A stretch of DNA of 64,000 nt. Origin: Patella vulgata. Its lineage: Eukaryota; Mollusca; Gastropoda; Patellidae. Location of the stretch: NCBI RefSeq assembly GCF_932274485.2, contig NC_065880.2, forward strand, positions 92,948,730 through 93,012,729. Reading direction: 5' to 3'. Positions within the stretch are counted from its first letter, which is position 1, and each line of letters begins with the position of its first letter. The translations under genes and the position numbers were made by a program. Shown here one piece after another: positions 1 to 11,006 of the stretch. The notes under the pieces were generated by a model that saw only the letters and a program-made list of their open reading frames with translations, ran no database searches and was not told where the DNA came from.

Positions 1-332
1 TTCAATCTCTAGCGTCTGGTTTTCCAGTCTACGCCGATAGTATTTATTGGGCATGCTCTCCAGATAAGAATATAACGCCACCGTTTGACATGACTTGTGG
101 AATATGCCTAGCCTCGTTTTTCGAGTCCCTTATTACAAATAGCGCTGAAAAGCATTATGGTACACGATTCGTGTACCAATTGTAAAATGTTTATTTTGTC
201 TTAAATATTGGATATCACAAGGTTATCTTTTCCCGGTAAGATCACAACATCAATGTTGATTTAAAGCGACAAATAATTCGTGTTTTCAATGTCGAAGATT
301 TTGGATGATATTGAGTTAGAGACTTAGCTACT
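1..332 (+). mobile_element. K1 MITE (TTAA-flanked, T2/Kolobok-like), cut by window edge
   Basis: This is the right-hand two thirds of a roughly 505-bp repeat whose complete copy lies at 41425-41929. It ends in GACTTAGCTACT followed by TTAA at 333-336. Other copies in the window are at 6646-7074, 14018-14118 (fragment), 39317-39800 (-) and 40372-40812 (-). No coding capacity is seen, so it is a non-autonomous DNA element. The superfamily is inferred only from the TTAAAG ends. Confidence 0.7.
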
Positions 333-336
333 TTAA

Positions 337-1154
337 GTCGCATCAGACCCGTAATTAAAGTCTTTTTAATTACAAGGCTGTAGATAAAAAAAATATTATA
401 TTGGAAGCGCTCCCCACAAGAGCAAAACCGTATTTTAATTTATCTTTTCATCGTTTACCGAGAAATAAAGTAGTGTAGCTTTACGGTTGATTGTGTTAAC
501 ATATAAAAAGATATGAAATAAATAAAATAGTCCTGTTCCAGATCGCCTCTCCGGATTGCACACATAAATATTGTAATGAATTCCAGAAATATTGTCTTGA
601 CGGGACATTGTATTTCATTGTTTAAGCATCAGTTAGTAAGTGGATGAGGAAAATACATGACACAATTATATGGAATACAAATTGCTTGATAACGACGAGA
701 AAAAACCCTAGTTGAAAAGTCAACAGAACTAAACCCTTCAAGTAACTTGTATTCTATATAATTGTTAGTATGTGTTATTTTATTCCATCAACCCAACTTC
801 ACCCTTTAGCATTAATACATTGCGTTTCTCGCTGTTAATAAAACCATAATCTCACGTTGTGCTTGAGATCTTCTGTATGGTTAGATGTCAAGGGCAAGTG
901 AAACGCCGGAAGGTATCTGGTATTTGTCTCTTCCGTTGTGTTAACAATGTTAGCAATGAAAGTCTTTCAGGACTGAATAAGAAGCGAGACACGAAGTAGA
1001 ATAATAAATATTCTGCTTTATCTGTCTTCATTAACGATTTATATTATTTACTTTCTGTTGTTTGTTCGTCATATTTCCTGTAGGTTTGTATTTTAGTTTT
1101 TGTTGTTTTCTTCGACATTGTTTTGCTTTATTTTCTTCTACATTGTTTGCGGGT
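337..1154. other. AT-rich stretch, nothing recognised
   Basis: I see no gene, tandem array or copy of the window's repeat families here. The short open frames have no recognisable motif. Confidence 0.5.
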
Positions 1155-1300
1155 GCTGGATGGCCGAATGGTTAGCTCGTGCGCGCTGTATCATAAGGCC
1201 TGTCATTGAGTCAACTGGCGTGGTTTCGAATCACCGGTTGTATGTGACAAGGAGTAGGGTCGCCTGTCCAACCTCGTGGGTTTTCTCCGTGTCCTCGTGT
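1155..1300 (+). mobile_element. SINE-A, 5' half
   Basis: The tRNA-like head is present, with A box TGGCCGAATGGTTAG and B box GGTTTCGAATC. The central block stops in the middle of the GTGGGTTTTCTCC motif, and the copy joins directly to an inverted SINE-A head at 1301. Confidence 0.85.
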
Positions 1301-1364
1301 TGACTCAATAACAGGCCTTATGATACAGCGCGAGCGTGCTAACCATTCGGCCATCCAACCCGCC
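1301..1364 (-). mobile_element. SINE-A head fragment, inverted
   Basis: This is the reverse complement of the first roughly 65 bp of SINE-A, including the A box CTAACCATTCGGCCATCCA read on this strand. With 1155-1300 it makes a head-to-head pair able to fold into a hairpin. A SINE-B 3' end follows at once. Confidence 0.8.
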
Positions 1365-1430
1365 TTGAAATGAAATGAAATGGGGTTTAACGTCCTTCTG
1401 TTCCGCTCCGAATGGGCCAATGAAGACGAA
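1365..1430 (-). mobile_element. SINE-B 3' end fragment
   Basis: The ATTTC-type tail appears as AAATGAAATG repeats on this strand, followed by GGGTTTAACGTCC and the CTGTTCCGCTCC block. Only the last roughly 60 bp of the element remain. Confidence 0.75.
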
Positions 1431-1530
1431 AGAATAAATGAAAAGGGGTATAACTTCCTACTTTTGTACGTGAACCGGTGCATCATACTAAACTTAAGCT
1501 GCAGCCTGTCTACAGTTAGCTCCACTTGAG

Positions 1531-2921
1531 AACAGTAACTAAGCTAGCTGACTGACATTTTAAGTCCTAAATGACAACTTTAGTCAAAAACACTAAGTAT
1601 ACTTCGAGAAGTTTGAGACGTATTTATTCTTCTTACGTTTAGTCTAATTAAACAGGTTTATTTAATATTTGGGTGTATGACAGATGTTAAACGGAGTAGA
1701 ATCGTATTACAAAATAATATACTAACTGTTGGATATGGCGGCCATTCAGGACAGACATTTATTCTCGACAGTTGAAATTCGATGACGGACATGTGTAACC
1801 TGACGGACAGGTGTCAGCGCCACTGTGAAGGTAAAACACAACACAAGCGACAACTGAAATAGACATGAAATGTAATGTAAGTTAATTGCAAGATGACAGA
1901 CAGCCATATTGGATAACCAAACACAAAGGACAACCTGTTACCGTGTTTCGCTTGTCTACATATAAATTAAAATATAAATCATATTATGCCCTATAACAAA
2001 TTCAAATAATACGGTCATAACCAATTTATATAGCGCTTCATTACAGTTGAGTGTTTCTAATCGCATTCACAACAAAACAGTTCAAGACAAGCAGTAGACA
2101 CTTTGGTCCTGCACCTACAAAATCATCATCCTGTTTCTTGCGGCTGCTCTGTGAGCTACCAAAGCCCCCGACCCTAGCTGCAATATTTAACCGTGATAAT
2201 TCTTATCTGCGGCTGCAATTGATACACTATTCGAGGCTTTGACCGAGTAAAATTAGGTTCAATTTGCAAAATTTTCAACACATATCATCACTGTTTGCAT
2301 GGAAATAAGTAATTATGTTACAAATAGTGAAGAGTGGAACACTGAAATCATAATCTTATCTTACCGAACAGGTTTTCTGTATTTTCGGGTGACGTGTCAC
2401 CACGTGATTCTGGTCCGGCGACCATTTTAAAATGAACAGAAATTTCGCATAGCAGTTGGGTTTAATCACATCATATTCGGTCCTTTATTTCAATGGGAAT
2501 TTGTTTATTATATGTTAAGCTATGTACAGTACAGTTTGGGGCCAGTGTTATTGGAAATTAGGGAGTTATAGGCCAGTAACTTTTTTAGTCAATTAAAACT
2601 TGCTCAAAGGAAGTCCTTAGGACGGTCCAGTACTGTGGCTGGAGCAAGACGGAAGACATCTGTAGTGGAACCATTTCTACCATGACCCGTGCGTGATAAA
2701 ACACGTACGACGGGCTGTAAGCTAGTCCAACTGTACTAATAAAGACAGACATGTGTCCTGGCGGTGACGCTATGGTCTATTCTTATTTCAATCTCTAACT
2801 GTCGTGAAATCTTTAACGTGCTCCCTGTGGGACACACATGCCATAGAATAACTCAATAACAGTGACAACTGATCGACCGTTACAATCCCTTCTACTATAT
2901 CCTCCCTGACTAGATCAATGA

Positions 2922-2930
<9 letters not shown>
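1531..2930. other. Unique AT-rich DNA, nothing recognised
   Basis: No exon, tandem array or known repeat copy was seen. The open frame at 2051-2242 shows no recognisable domain. Confidence 0.45.

Positions 2931-2934
<4 letters not shown>

Positions 2935-2953
<19 letters not shown>
2935..2953. repeat. (CT)n microsatellite
   Basis: A short pure CT tract not attached to a recognisable SINE-A body. It may be an orphan SINE tail. Confidence 0.8.
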
Positions 2954-2956
<3 letters not shown>

Positions 2957-3205
2957 AGAAAAGACACCTTCTTATATGGCTTTATTGTTCGTCCACCTAT
3001 GCAAGTAATATCGTTCTGTAAGCGCGCCTTCACAAGTATTTTGTTTAGCTATAATCTCCAAGGTATTATGCTTTAATAATAATTGATAAAAATTGTTTGT
3101 GGTCTTTTAATAATCGATAAAAGTTGTTATATACTATACCCTAGCAGTTTAAATCATAATTGAGGGATAAAACGAAATACCGAGCACTGGGCCCTAAGAA
3201 TTCAG

Positions 3206-3509
3206 AGAGAGCGAGAGAGAGAGAATGGGGTTTAACGTCCACTCGACACTAACCAGGTCATTTCGGGACTAACATATGGTTTAATTTTATTTTAATAATT
3301 CGCTTGCACGTAGGGGTCTTTAGTAGTGGGAGGAAACCGGAGGACCCGGAGAAAACCCACGAGATTGAACAGGCGACCCTACTCCTTGTCACGTACAACC
3401 GGGGATTCGAAACCACGCCAGTTGACTCAATGACAGATCTCATGATACAGCACGCACGTGCTTACCATTCGGGCACCCCACCCCCACCCAAACCTCCCCA
3501 CCCCCATCG
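3206..3509 (-). mobile_element. SINE-A, near full length
   Basis: The element reads from the (GA)n tail through GGGTTTAACGTCC and the central block to the tRNA head at about 3475, then a C-rich run. It is bounded by an 11-bp target duplication, TAAGAATTCAG, at 3195-3205 and 3510-3520. This marks target-primed retroposition and fixes both ends. Confidence 0.93.
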
Positions 3510-3564
3510 TAAGAATTCAGTGAAGAGTGTACGGAAATCACGTTGTCTGGGTAAAATGTTATAA

Positions 3565-3650
3565 AATGAAATGGAGTTTAACGTCCTACTGTTCTGCTCC
3601 TATACTGGGTTAATGAAGACGGGCATACGCCATACAATAACACACTACAC
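3565..3650 (-). mobile_element. SINE-B 3' fragment
   Basis: It carries AATGAAATGG, then the GTTTAACGTCCTACTGTTC and GAAGACGGGCATACGCC blocks of SINE-B, read on the minus strand. The rest of the element is absent. Confidence 0.8.
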
Positions 3651-4245
3651 GACGGATGATGGACTTCATTATTCCGGTTTGTTCAGAAACATTAAACCTT
3701 ATTTCATTATTATATTATATTTTTATTATATACATCTTTATTATATCGTTACTATTATTAACTCTTAAACTCCATCATAACAACTTATAACAAGCCAGTT
3801 CATTGGTTGCCGTGTGACGAGATTTACACCAATCAATACGCCATCGATTCCCGCGTACAGAATATCCTACAGCACGTGTTGGTATTCTTACAGATACTAA
3901 GAGACGCCGAAGGATAATGTGTCGTATATAGATACAGGAGTACATTGATTTCATTGGAATCCTACAGACGGTAAGTCTTTTCTCTTTAATATTTACGCCT
4001 GGCTTAACGTGTTACTTAGGCGATGAGGCACAGTTACGAGTAAGCCGATTAATAAAACGTTTTATAAGTCATCATAAGTCTGAGTATTACACCAATATTT
4101 TCAATTATCTCACAAAATCTACATATTATTTAATGCGATATTTGTGGTTAAACATTCGCAATAATTAATACGTTCGTTTACGGACTGACTAAAAGACTTT
4201 CCACCATTACAAAGAAGACTATTATCAAATGCGCAATTATATTTT
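3651..4245. other. AT-rich, nothing recognised
   Basis: No coding signal and no copy of the window's repeat families was seen. Confidence 0.45.
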
Positions 4246-4445
4246 GTTTTAATATGTGGTCTTTGATTGCTTGAGGAGGGGACCTGGGTGGTCGAGCGAT
4301 AGGAACTGGTCTCTAGAGTGATCAGACTCTTCCTTGTTAGGATCTCGGTTTTTCAAGCAATGTGTGTCTAGTCCTTCGGGGTGAAACAAATATTCAAGGT
4401 TCACTCGTGTATCCATTAGCATGCACGTAAACGACAAACAGGATC
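4246..4445 (+). mobile_element. Possible old tRNA-headed SINE related to SINE-B
   Basis: GTCTAGTCCTTCGGGGTGAAAC and GCACGTAAACGAC match degenerate forms of internal SINE-B blocks in the right order. The upstream GGGTGGTCGAGCGATAGG could be an A box. No tail or target duplication was found, so this is a weak call. Confidence 0.3.
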
Positions 4446-4645
4446 CGGTTTGACAAAATATTCTTAGACTTAAGTTAAATATTTACTTAGAATTGTTGGC
4501 TTAGAATAGCTCCTTATAAAACGTTTCTTGTCGTTTTTATACCAATACATCAATAAGAAACTAAGTCCAGTGTTTCTGGATCAATGATATTTCCCATAAA
4601 CAGTGAGATTGTTTTGTGAACTCGGGCGAGGTTTATAACTTGGTA

Positions 4646-5001
4646 AAATGAAATAAAATGAAATGAAATGGGGTTTAACGTCCTACTGTTCTGCTCCGAC
4701 TAAACTAATGAAGACGGGCATATGCCATAAAGTGTGCTATGAGGGAAGATTTGCCCTGACAGCGGCGCTACGGCCAATTCTTATATCGAATTCCAACTTT
4801 CATGTACACGCCAATGTGTACAGGGGACCGCGGTCTTTCGGGTTTTCGTACCATCCGAAAGACTAAACAGCTGTTTTTGTCAGGCCCTCTATCCTGCACC
4901 ACTGACGAGAGGAAATCACGGCGGAGAAAACCGGGAGCGAATCCACGGCCTCCGGGCTAGCGAGCCAGCGTCTTACTCACTTAAACCACCGTGGCTCCCT
5001 A
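4646..5001 (-). mobile_element. SINE-B, near full length
   Basis: The copy runs from an AAAATGAAATG tail to the tRNA head, which reads CACCGTGGCTCCC on this strand. B box (GAATCCACGG context) and A box are both degraded. No clean target duplication was found. Confidence 0.88.
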
Positions 5002-5440
5002 CCAGGTAATCTCGGACTAATGTACACGTATTCCTATAGCCGATGGATCTTATTATACGTTTTACGATACTACTGTTAAAGACACCAGCAAATTCCCTCA
5101 AGCAGGAAGAAAATGTGGTTGATTTTAAAGTATTGCGAATTAATTTTGTGACTTATTAGAAGTATATGTCTTATTATTTTTAATTCTCGATGAAAACAAG
5201 TTCATTTCGATCAATTTTGTTTTAAAACGATTTACTTTTGATCGTTTGAAAAAACCTTTAAAGATAATATATTTTCAAGGCTCCTTTTAACATATCTAAA
5301 TCATTTTGAAACTTATTATATGACAATTCCTCAGTATTTTAATAGATATTTGTTTTGAAAATTAAACCGGAAAGTGAAATTAGAGAACATAACTATACAC
5401 TGGACATTTTGGGTTTGACTTGCGTTGCTTTTATATTTCG
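5002..5440. other. AT-rich, nothing recognised
   Basis: No gene or repeat copy was recognised. A stray AACCCCATTTCATTTCACTT at about 5456-5475 looks like a detached SINE-B tail. Confidence 0.4.
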
Positions 5441-5640
5441 TCTTCATAGGCCGGCAAACCCCATTTCATTTCACTTGCTTTTGTATGACTATAATTATAG
5501 GGTGAATTAAGAGCCCGTGGTCCCGTGAAAACGTGTATAGTTTCACTTGACGCAAAATTCTTTCTAGGGCGAGTGGGTATAGTGTTGAATTCAAAGTATA
5601 TTATTTTTAAAATATTAGACAACATTGAAATAGATAATGT

Positions 5641-5985
5641 TATCGGGGGGGTGGGGGGGGGGCATGGTGGCCTGGAGGTCGGGTGTTCGATCCCTGCATT
5701 GGCCGAGAAAGTTCATCGGGCTTTTCAGGCGTGGTTTCCCCTTGTCAGTGGTGCAGGACGGAGGGCCTGACAAGGACAGCTGTCTAGTCGTTCGGATGGG
5801 ACGAAAAACCGAGATCCCGTGTACACATTGGCGCGCACGTAAAAGATCCCTTGACAGTTGGAATTCGATATAAGAGTAGGCCGGGAAAAATTTCACTCAT
5901 AGCACACTGTATGGCGTATGCCCGTCTTCATTATCCCAGTTCGGAGCAGAACAGTAGGACGTTAAACCCCTTTTTCATTTTCCAT
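5641..5985 (+). mobile_element. SINE-B, A box damaged
   Basis: After a poly-G run the copy starts at CATGGTGGCCTGGAGGTC, so part of the A-box to B-box spacer is deleted. The B box GTGTTCGATCCC is intact. It continues through the GAAAGTTCATCGG and CATAGCACACTGTATGGCG blocks to GACGTTAAACCCC. Confidence 0.9.
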
Positions 5986-6411
5986 TAGAAATATTACAGT
6001 TTGGAAGGATGCCGGATCAGAAGCTTTCTCCATTTGTTCTTTGTCTTTCATGGCGTAATTCCATGAACTTTCTTTCTCGATCGATTAACTCGGGATTGGA
6101 ATGTGATCTAGTGACATGTGTATTTTAATGTACGTTCATTAGATCGTTAGGCCTCGGAAGGCACGATTCATAGCTGTATTCACAATACAACCATATAATA
6201 GAATAGATGGGTGATGGCCAAATAAATATATACATTGAAACGACAAGAACAACAGGTCTGTTTATTGTCAGGTCACATGAAGGCGAATTTTTGTCATGTT
6301 CTGTATTTACCAAGAAATGATAATTTGGAGATTTGTCAGACAAACTACAAGGATATAGTCATAATCTTGATGCGCTTCTTTCCACAAGACATTATTTCAA
6401 CGCGGGTGAAG
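5986..6411. other. Nothing recognised
   Basis: No coding or repeat signal beyond short chance open frames. Confidence 0.4.
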
Positions 6412-6612
6412 TGGTTTAACGACTAACATATTATGGTTCAATTTTATTTCATTAATTCGCTTGCGCGTGGAGGTCTTTAGCAGTGGGGGGGGGGGGGCGG
6501 AGAAACCCACGAGGTTGGACAGGCGAATCTACTCCTTGTGGAAACCACGCCAGTTGACTCAATGACAGACCTTTTGATACAACGCGTACGGGCTAACCAT
6601 TAGGCCTCCCCC
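6412..6612 (-). mobile_element. SINE-A, internally deleted
   Basis: The 3' GTCGAGTGGAC part is missing and the copy starts near GACTAACATATTATGG. The central block is interrupted by a G run at 6486-6497. The head ends in a C run at 6608-6619. Confidence 0.8.
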
Positions 6613-6645
6613 CCCCCCCACCTCATTTTGATTTTGTTGCCTTAA

Positions 6646-7074
6646 AGGAGCTAAATCGCTAATATTTGGCACCTACAAATGAACACAAATCGGTCGCAAC
6701 GCATATAAAAATGTAATATGAATGTATATAAACTGATTTACATTCAATCGTTTCTGTTTTACTGTCATTTCTAATCAGTTATATTCGGTGAAATATGCGA
6801 AGAGTATGAATTTGGTTTCTGGTTATACCAGTTTACACCGGTAGTATTCTCTTACATAGGATATTTTTAGCCTAGTTCATCGAGTCGCTTCATACAAATG
6901 AAGCTAGAAAGCATTCTGCCAGTTTTAAAATTGTCATTTTGTCTTAAATATTGGGTATCAGAAGCCCATATTTTCACGATAAGATAACAACATCAATGTT
7001 GATTTAAATTGATCAATAAGTCGTGCTTGCAATATGGAAGACTGTGGATGATATTGAGTTAAAGACTTGCCTCC
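6646..7074 (+). mobile_element. K1 MITE, diverged copy
   Basis: It starts TTAA (6642-6645) then AGGAGCTAAATCGCTAAT. It ends near GACTTGCCTCC followed by TTGA, a mutated TTAA. The ends form an imperfect inverted repeat and the interior aligns with 41425-41929. It is visibly older than that copy. Confidence 0.75.
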
Positions 7075-7396
7075 TTGAATTAATGGTTAAATAATTAACG
7101 AGGGTGTATATATATAGCGTTAATTAAGCCGTGAAAAATCAGAAATAATTCAAATGGCGATCAGTACCTCTAATGAAAGAATTTTATGCCGTGTCTACTA
7201 CTGAAGCAATTAGAACCGTTTACCTACTTTAGTTTGCTGAGATTTTAATTAGAGAAGACTGTAATTATTTAGTGTTACTAAAACGAATCGATTGTTTCCA
7301 TTAATAGGTCAACTGAGTTTAATTCCATCGGTAATAAGATGTGGGTTAACGTTCTAATTACCTACCCCATCCGGTGATACAACCTAGTCTTATTTC

Positions 7397-7577
7397 GAAA
7401 TTCATCGGGTTTTCCGACGTGGTTTCCCCTTGTCTAGGCCTCGGATGGGACGAAGACCCCATTTACGTAGAATATACCCTGTCAGTTGGAATTCAATATA
7501 AGCGTAGGCCATAGTGCCGCTGCCCAGGCAAAATTGCCCGCATAGCACACTGTATTGCGTTTTCCCGTCTTCATTAT
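7397..7577 (+). mobile_element. SINE-B, headless and internally deleted
   Basis: It begins at ATTCATCGGGTTTTCCG, lacks the tRNA head and the central CTGACAAGGACAGC segment, and stops before the tail. Confidence 0.8.
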
Positions 7578-8240
7578 TGTAGCAATATTGTCGTTGCGAC
7601 ATTGTTTTCAATTTATGGGCAAGGAATGGAGGAATAAGATTATATTATATTTCATTAATTAATATCTTTGGCAAGTTGGTAGATTCACATATATGTAGAA
7701 TTGTACTTAAATCAACTTAGTCTGTAATTGATGGGTTGACACATAAAAAGAGTTATTTAGCCAAAACGTGTCTATAAAATACCACGAGATATCACGTGCA
7801 TGGAAATTTACCATTGCATCATTTGGCTTAATTTAACCAATCATATCGTTAATTGCACATGTTCAGGGCCATGATCACACTTGATTGTGCATGATAAGTC
7901 TTATAAAAGAAATCATAGTAAACTTTTAAGTCAGACTTCCATTAGATTCCAGAGAGGTTCCATCAGAGTTCCTAGCTAGTATTGTTATCTATTATGGTTG
8001 TATCCATGTAAGCAGCTATATATATAAAATGTAGAAGCGAACTGTTGCATTGTTATTCCTGGTAAGACAAACGTCTTAAGAAAACTGTAAGAAGTAAATA
8101 CACAACGTGAAGCAGAAGTAAAGACAGCTAGAGACAAATTCTAGACGATCACAAGGCTACAGAAATATGTAGTAAGAAAAGATGCATGGGTCGTATGTAG
8201 GATGTGGCGCTCTCCACGTCAGACAGAAAGGCTCATGGTG
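7578..8240. other. Unannotated; AT-rich
   Basis: No gene is recognised. TATATATATAAAATG at about 8020 resembles a TATA region, but nothing downstream looks coding. Confidence 0.35.
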
Positions 8241-8244
8241 CTAC

Positions 8245-8490
8245 ATTAGCCCAGTCGGAGCAAAACAGCAGGACATTAAACCCCATTTCATTTCATTTCT
8301 TATTTCTAAACCCAATTATTTTTTTTATTGTGAAAATAGTAGTAGCGTACCATCGGTCTATTTAGTCCAATAGGTATCGCGAGCGAGGCGGCAAATGATA
8401 AATGTTTTGTGCCTGGTGAACTTTTCTTGTAACGAATCTTTCTCTATCCACCAGTGTGTACAACTGGGTATTTCGGATAAACAATTATAA
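8245..8490 (+). repeat. Paralogue of the foldback-element insertion locus (empty-site relative)
   Basis: A SINE-B 3' end (8245-8302) is followed by GTAGCGTACCATCG, GATAAATGTTTTG, GAACTTTTCTTGTAACGAAT and GGATAAACAATTAT. The same blocks in the same order lie at 27960-28100 and 34070-34170, on the two sides of the 5.9-kb foldback element. This copy has no insertion. It also lacks about 35 bp around the target and has an extra segment after ACCATCG. Confidence 0.85.
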
Positions 8491-8705
8491 CTACAAATGG
8501 AGATTGCTGTCGTACACGAGGCATACTGTGCTTACTCTTTCCGGGAAACTTCTCAATACGCCTCACTGATATAGACAGAACCCTCAATAATAAAACTCTC
8601 GGTGCACTGTCATTGATTCTTGGGCTAGACTTTGGATTCTTTCCACAACTGAAAGCCGTACGCTGAAAAGTTGGGTTAATTATTGGTATATAAGGTAGAG
8701 CGGTT

Positions 8706-8708
<3 letters not shown>

Positions 8709-8743
<35 letters not shown>

Positions 8744-8998
8744 GTGTAACGTCCACTCGACACAAACTAGGTCATTTCGGGACTAACACATGGTTCAATT
8801 TTATTTCAATAATTCGCTTGTGCGTAGGGGGTCTTTAACAGTGGGAGGAAACCGGAGGACCCGAAGAAAACCCACGGGATTGGACAGGCGACCCTACTCC
8901 TTGTCACGTACAACCGTGAAATCGAAACCCCGCCAGTTGACTCAATGACAGACCGTATGATACAGCGAGCGCACCATTCGGACATACAACCCCCCAAA
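8709..8998 (-). mobile_element. SINE-A, near full length
   Basis: It has a (GA)n tail at 8709-8740 and the head ends at about 8990. It is flanked by an exact 10-bp target duplication, AGCGGTTAAA, at 8699-8708 and 8999-9008. Confidence 0.93.
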
Positions 8999-9035
8999 AG
9001 CGGTTAAACATTGTCGGTGCAATGTATGTAACGTT

Positions 9036-9415
9036 ATGGATAGGTTTAAAATACAGATCCTATTTGGTTTCGTTCTTTACAGTTCAGTATTTCGTTTTAG
9101 TTGTCTTTCCTACACTAGGATCTGGAAGAGTTGTTATATAACCCGTGTTCTGGTTAATATGAGGAATTAGCAAATGGAAAGGTCTGTTACGGCGAGTTGT
9201 TTTTGGTTTGCGGTGCACGGAACTGTGGGTAAGCCAATAGAAACATCAGCGCTGATTGGTTAATCAAATGTCTGATGTCATAGGCTTAAAAGCCGCTTGT
9301 ATGACACCTGACGCGACCTTCCCCTACAACCGGTCAGATCTTCATGTAGTGTAGGCCATCGAAAAAGTATTAAAAAAAACGAAACGAAATATAGATCTGT
9401 ATTTGAATCCGATTG
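9036..9415. mobile_element. MU MITE copy 1 (Mutator-like)
   Basis: The left end reads TAAAATACAGATCCTATTTG and the right end is its imperfect complement, ending in GAATCCGATTG. The inverted termini extend about 65 bp with small gaps, including ACACTAGGATCTGG against CAGATCTTCATGTAGTGT. The interior aligns with 10640-11006. The outer left end is degraded and no clear target duplication is left. Confidence 0.75.
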
Positions 9416-9532
9416 TTAACGTCACAAACTGTAAACAAACTAATCTAAGAATTTGAGTTTTCAAACGTTATATTTGAAAAATGTGTATGTTTATAAGACT
9501 CAGTAAGTTTACAGATGAGTATAGTGTAATGA

Positions 9533-9793
9533 GAGATGCTAATTGTAGGCAGGTTAGGGAGGTTCGGGTATTTCCGGAGTCCTAAATGGCCGCTTCATAT
9601 AAATGAGTATTTTGGGGAATACTAACCCGAACCTTCACCCTTTTAAGAGGGGGTAAACGTTAAATTAGATCCAAGCTCAGTCTTCTATAAAGGGTTAGGG
9701 TTAGTTTCAGGCCTAATTCTCGTTTATATAAAGCAGCCATTTGAGTCTCCGGAAACACCCGAAGCTCGCCAACCGGCCTACAATTGGCATCTC
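9533..9793. mobile_element. P-type hairpin MITE
   Basis: A stem of about 75 bp is formed by GAGATGCTAATTGTAGGC at the left and GCCTACAATTGGCATCTC at the right, with the matching TTTCCGGAG and ATATAAA blocks between them. The loop is about 110 bp and contains GGGTTAGGGTTAG. Only one copy is in the window, so family and target duplication are unknown. Confidence 0.65.
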
Positions 9794-9825
9794 CCTGATA
9801 TAATATATTTTTAACTCCATGGTGA

Positions 9826-10108
9826 AGAGAGAGAGAGAAATGGGGTTTAACGTCCACTCGACACAAACTAGGTCATTTCGGGACTAACATATGGTTTAAT
9901 TTTATTTCAATAATTCGCTTGCGCGTAGGGGTCTTTAGCAGTGGGAGGAAACCGGAGGCCCCGGAGAAAACCCACGAGGCTGGACAGGCGACCCTACTCC
10001 TTGCCACGTACAACTGGGGATTCGAAACCACGCCAGTCGACTGAATGATAGACTTTATGATACAGCGCGCTCACGCTAACCATTCAGCCATTCAGCCATA
10101 CAACCCCC
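9826..10108 (-). mobile_element. SINE-A, full length
   Basis: Complete from a GAGAGAGAGAAA tail to the head, which carries a duplicated CATTCAGC. The 11-bp target duplication is CTCYATGGTGA at 9815-9825 and 10109-10119, with one mismatch. Confidence 0.92.
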
Positions 10109-10417
10109 CTCTATGGTGAGACTTGACGTGGTTGGCTTTTATAACTCAATGACACGTGTTACTACGTTAAGAAAACAATGTTAAAGGAGCATAGCGTGTT
10201 TTATTGTCGATTAAAATTAAGTGATTTGCTAGGGTTAAAATCAAGTTAAATTGCGTGTGCTATACGATTAGCCATTTTAAAAGAGATTCCCAACCATCGT
10301 TTTATCATACGAGGAGGAAGTAAAATTATGATTAATGAATATGGTTTCTTGTTTTCGTAAAACTGTTGATTGTTGAAAAATAAAACCCGTTATATGTCAG
10401 CATGTTACTCCGCTCTG

Positions 10418-10560
10418 GTCCAACCTCGTGGGTTTTCTCCGGGTCCTCCGGTTTCCTCCCACTGATAAAGACCCCTACGCGCAAGCGAATTATTGAAATA
10501 AAATTAAACCATATGTTAGTCCCGAAATGACCTAGTTTGTGTCGAGTGGACGTTAAACCC

Positions 10561-10611
<51 letters not shown>

Positions 10612-10635
10612 TTCTCTCTCTCTCTCTCTCTCTCT
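10418..10635 (+). mobile_element. SINE-A, headless, long (CT)n tail
   Basis: It is 5'-truncated, starting at CCAACCTCGTGGG, and ends in about 70 bp of CT repeats that abut the MU MITE at 10640. The close abutment suggests that one element inserted beside the other. Confidence 0.88.
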
Positions 10636-10639
10636 TTTG

Positions 10640-11006
10640 CAATCTGATTAAAACACAGATCCTATTTCGTTTCGGTTTTTTACAGTTCAAAATTTCGTTT
10701 TACTTGTCTTTACTACGCTAGGACCTGGAAGAGTTTTTATATCACCGGCGTTTTGGATTGAGGGATAAGCCAATGAAACAGTCTGTTACGGCGACTTCTT
10801 GGCGTGCCATGCACGGAACTGTGGGTAAACCACTAGAAACGAAAACGCTTATTGATTAACAATGTCTGACGTCATAGGGTGAAAAGCCGCCCGTACAACC
10901 CCTGACACGTCCTTCGAGTACAACTTGTCAGATCTTCATGTAGTGTAGGCTATCGAAAGTATGAAAAAAACGAAACGAAATATAGATGTGTATTTTAATG
11001 AGATTG
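10640..11006. mobile_element. MU MITE copy 2 (Mutator-like)
   Basis: The ends are CAATCTGATTAAAACAC and its near complement ending TAATGAGATTG. Subterminal TTTCGTTTCGTTTTTT is complemented by AAAAAACGAAACGAAA. At 367 bp it is the fullest version, and 55538-55758 is a deletion derivative. The left flank was replaced by the SINE tail, so its target duplication cannot be read. Confidence 0.82.

Noticed and set aside
1155-1230. Possible functional tRNA gene at SINE heads
   Set aside because: A- and B-box-like motifs exist, but no complete cloverleaf with a paired acceptor stem could be drawn. The sequence continues into the SINE body.
7880-8130. Possible promoter or long-terminal-repeat-like stretch with TATATATATAAAATG
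   Set aside because: No second copy, no terminal repeats and nothing coding downstream.
9686-9700. Telomere-like GGGTTAGGGTTAG
   Set aside because: Only about two units, inside a hairpin MITE. It is far too short for an interstitial telomere.
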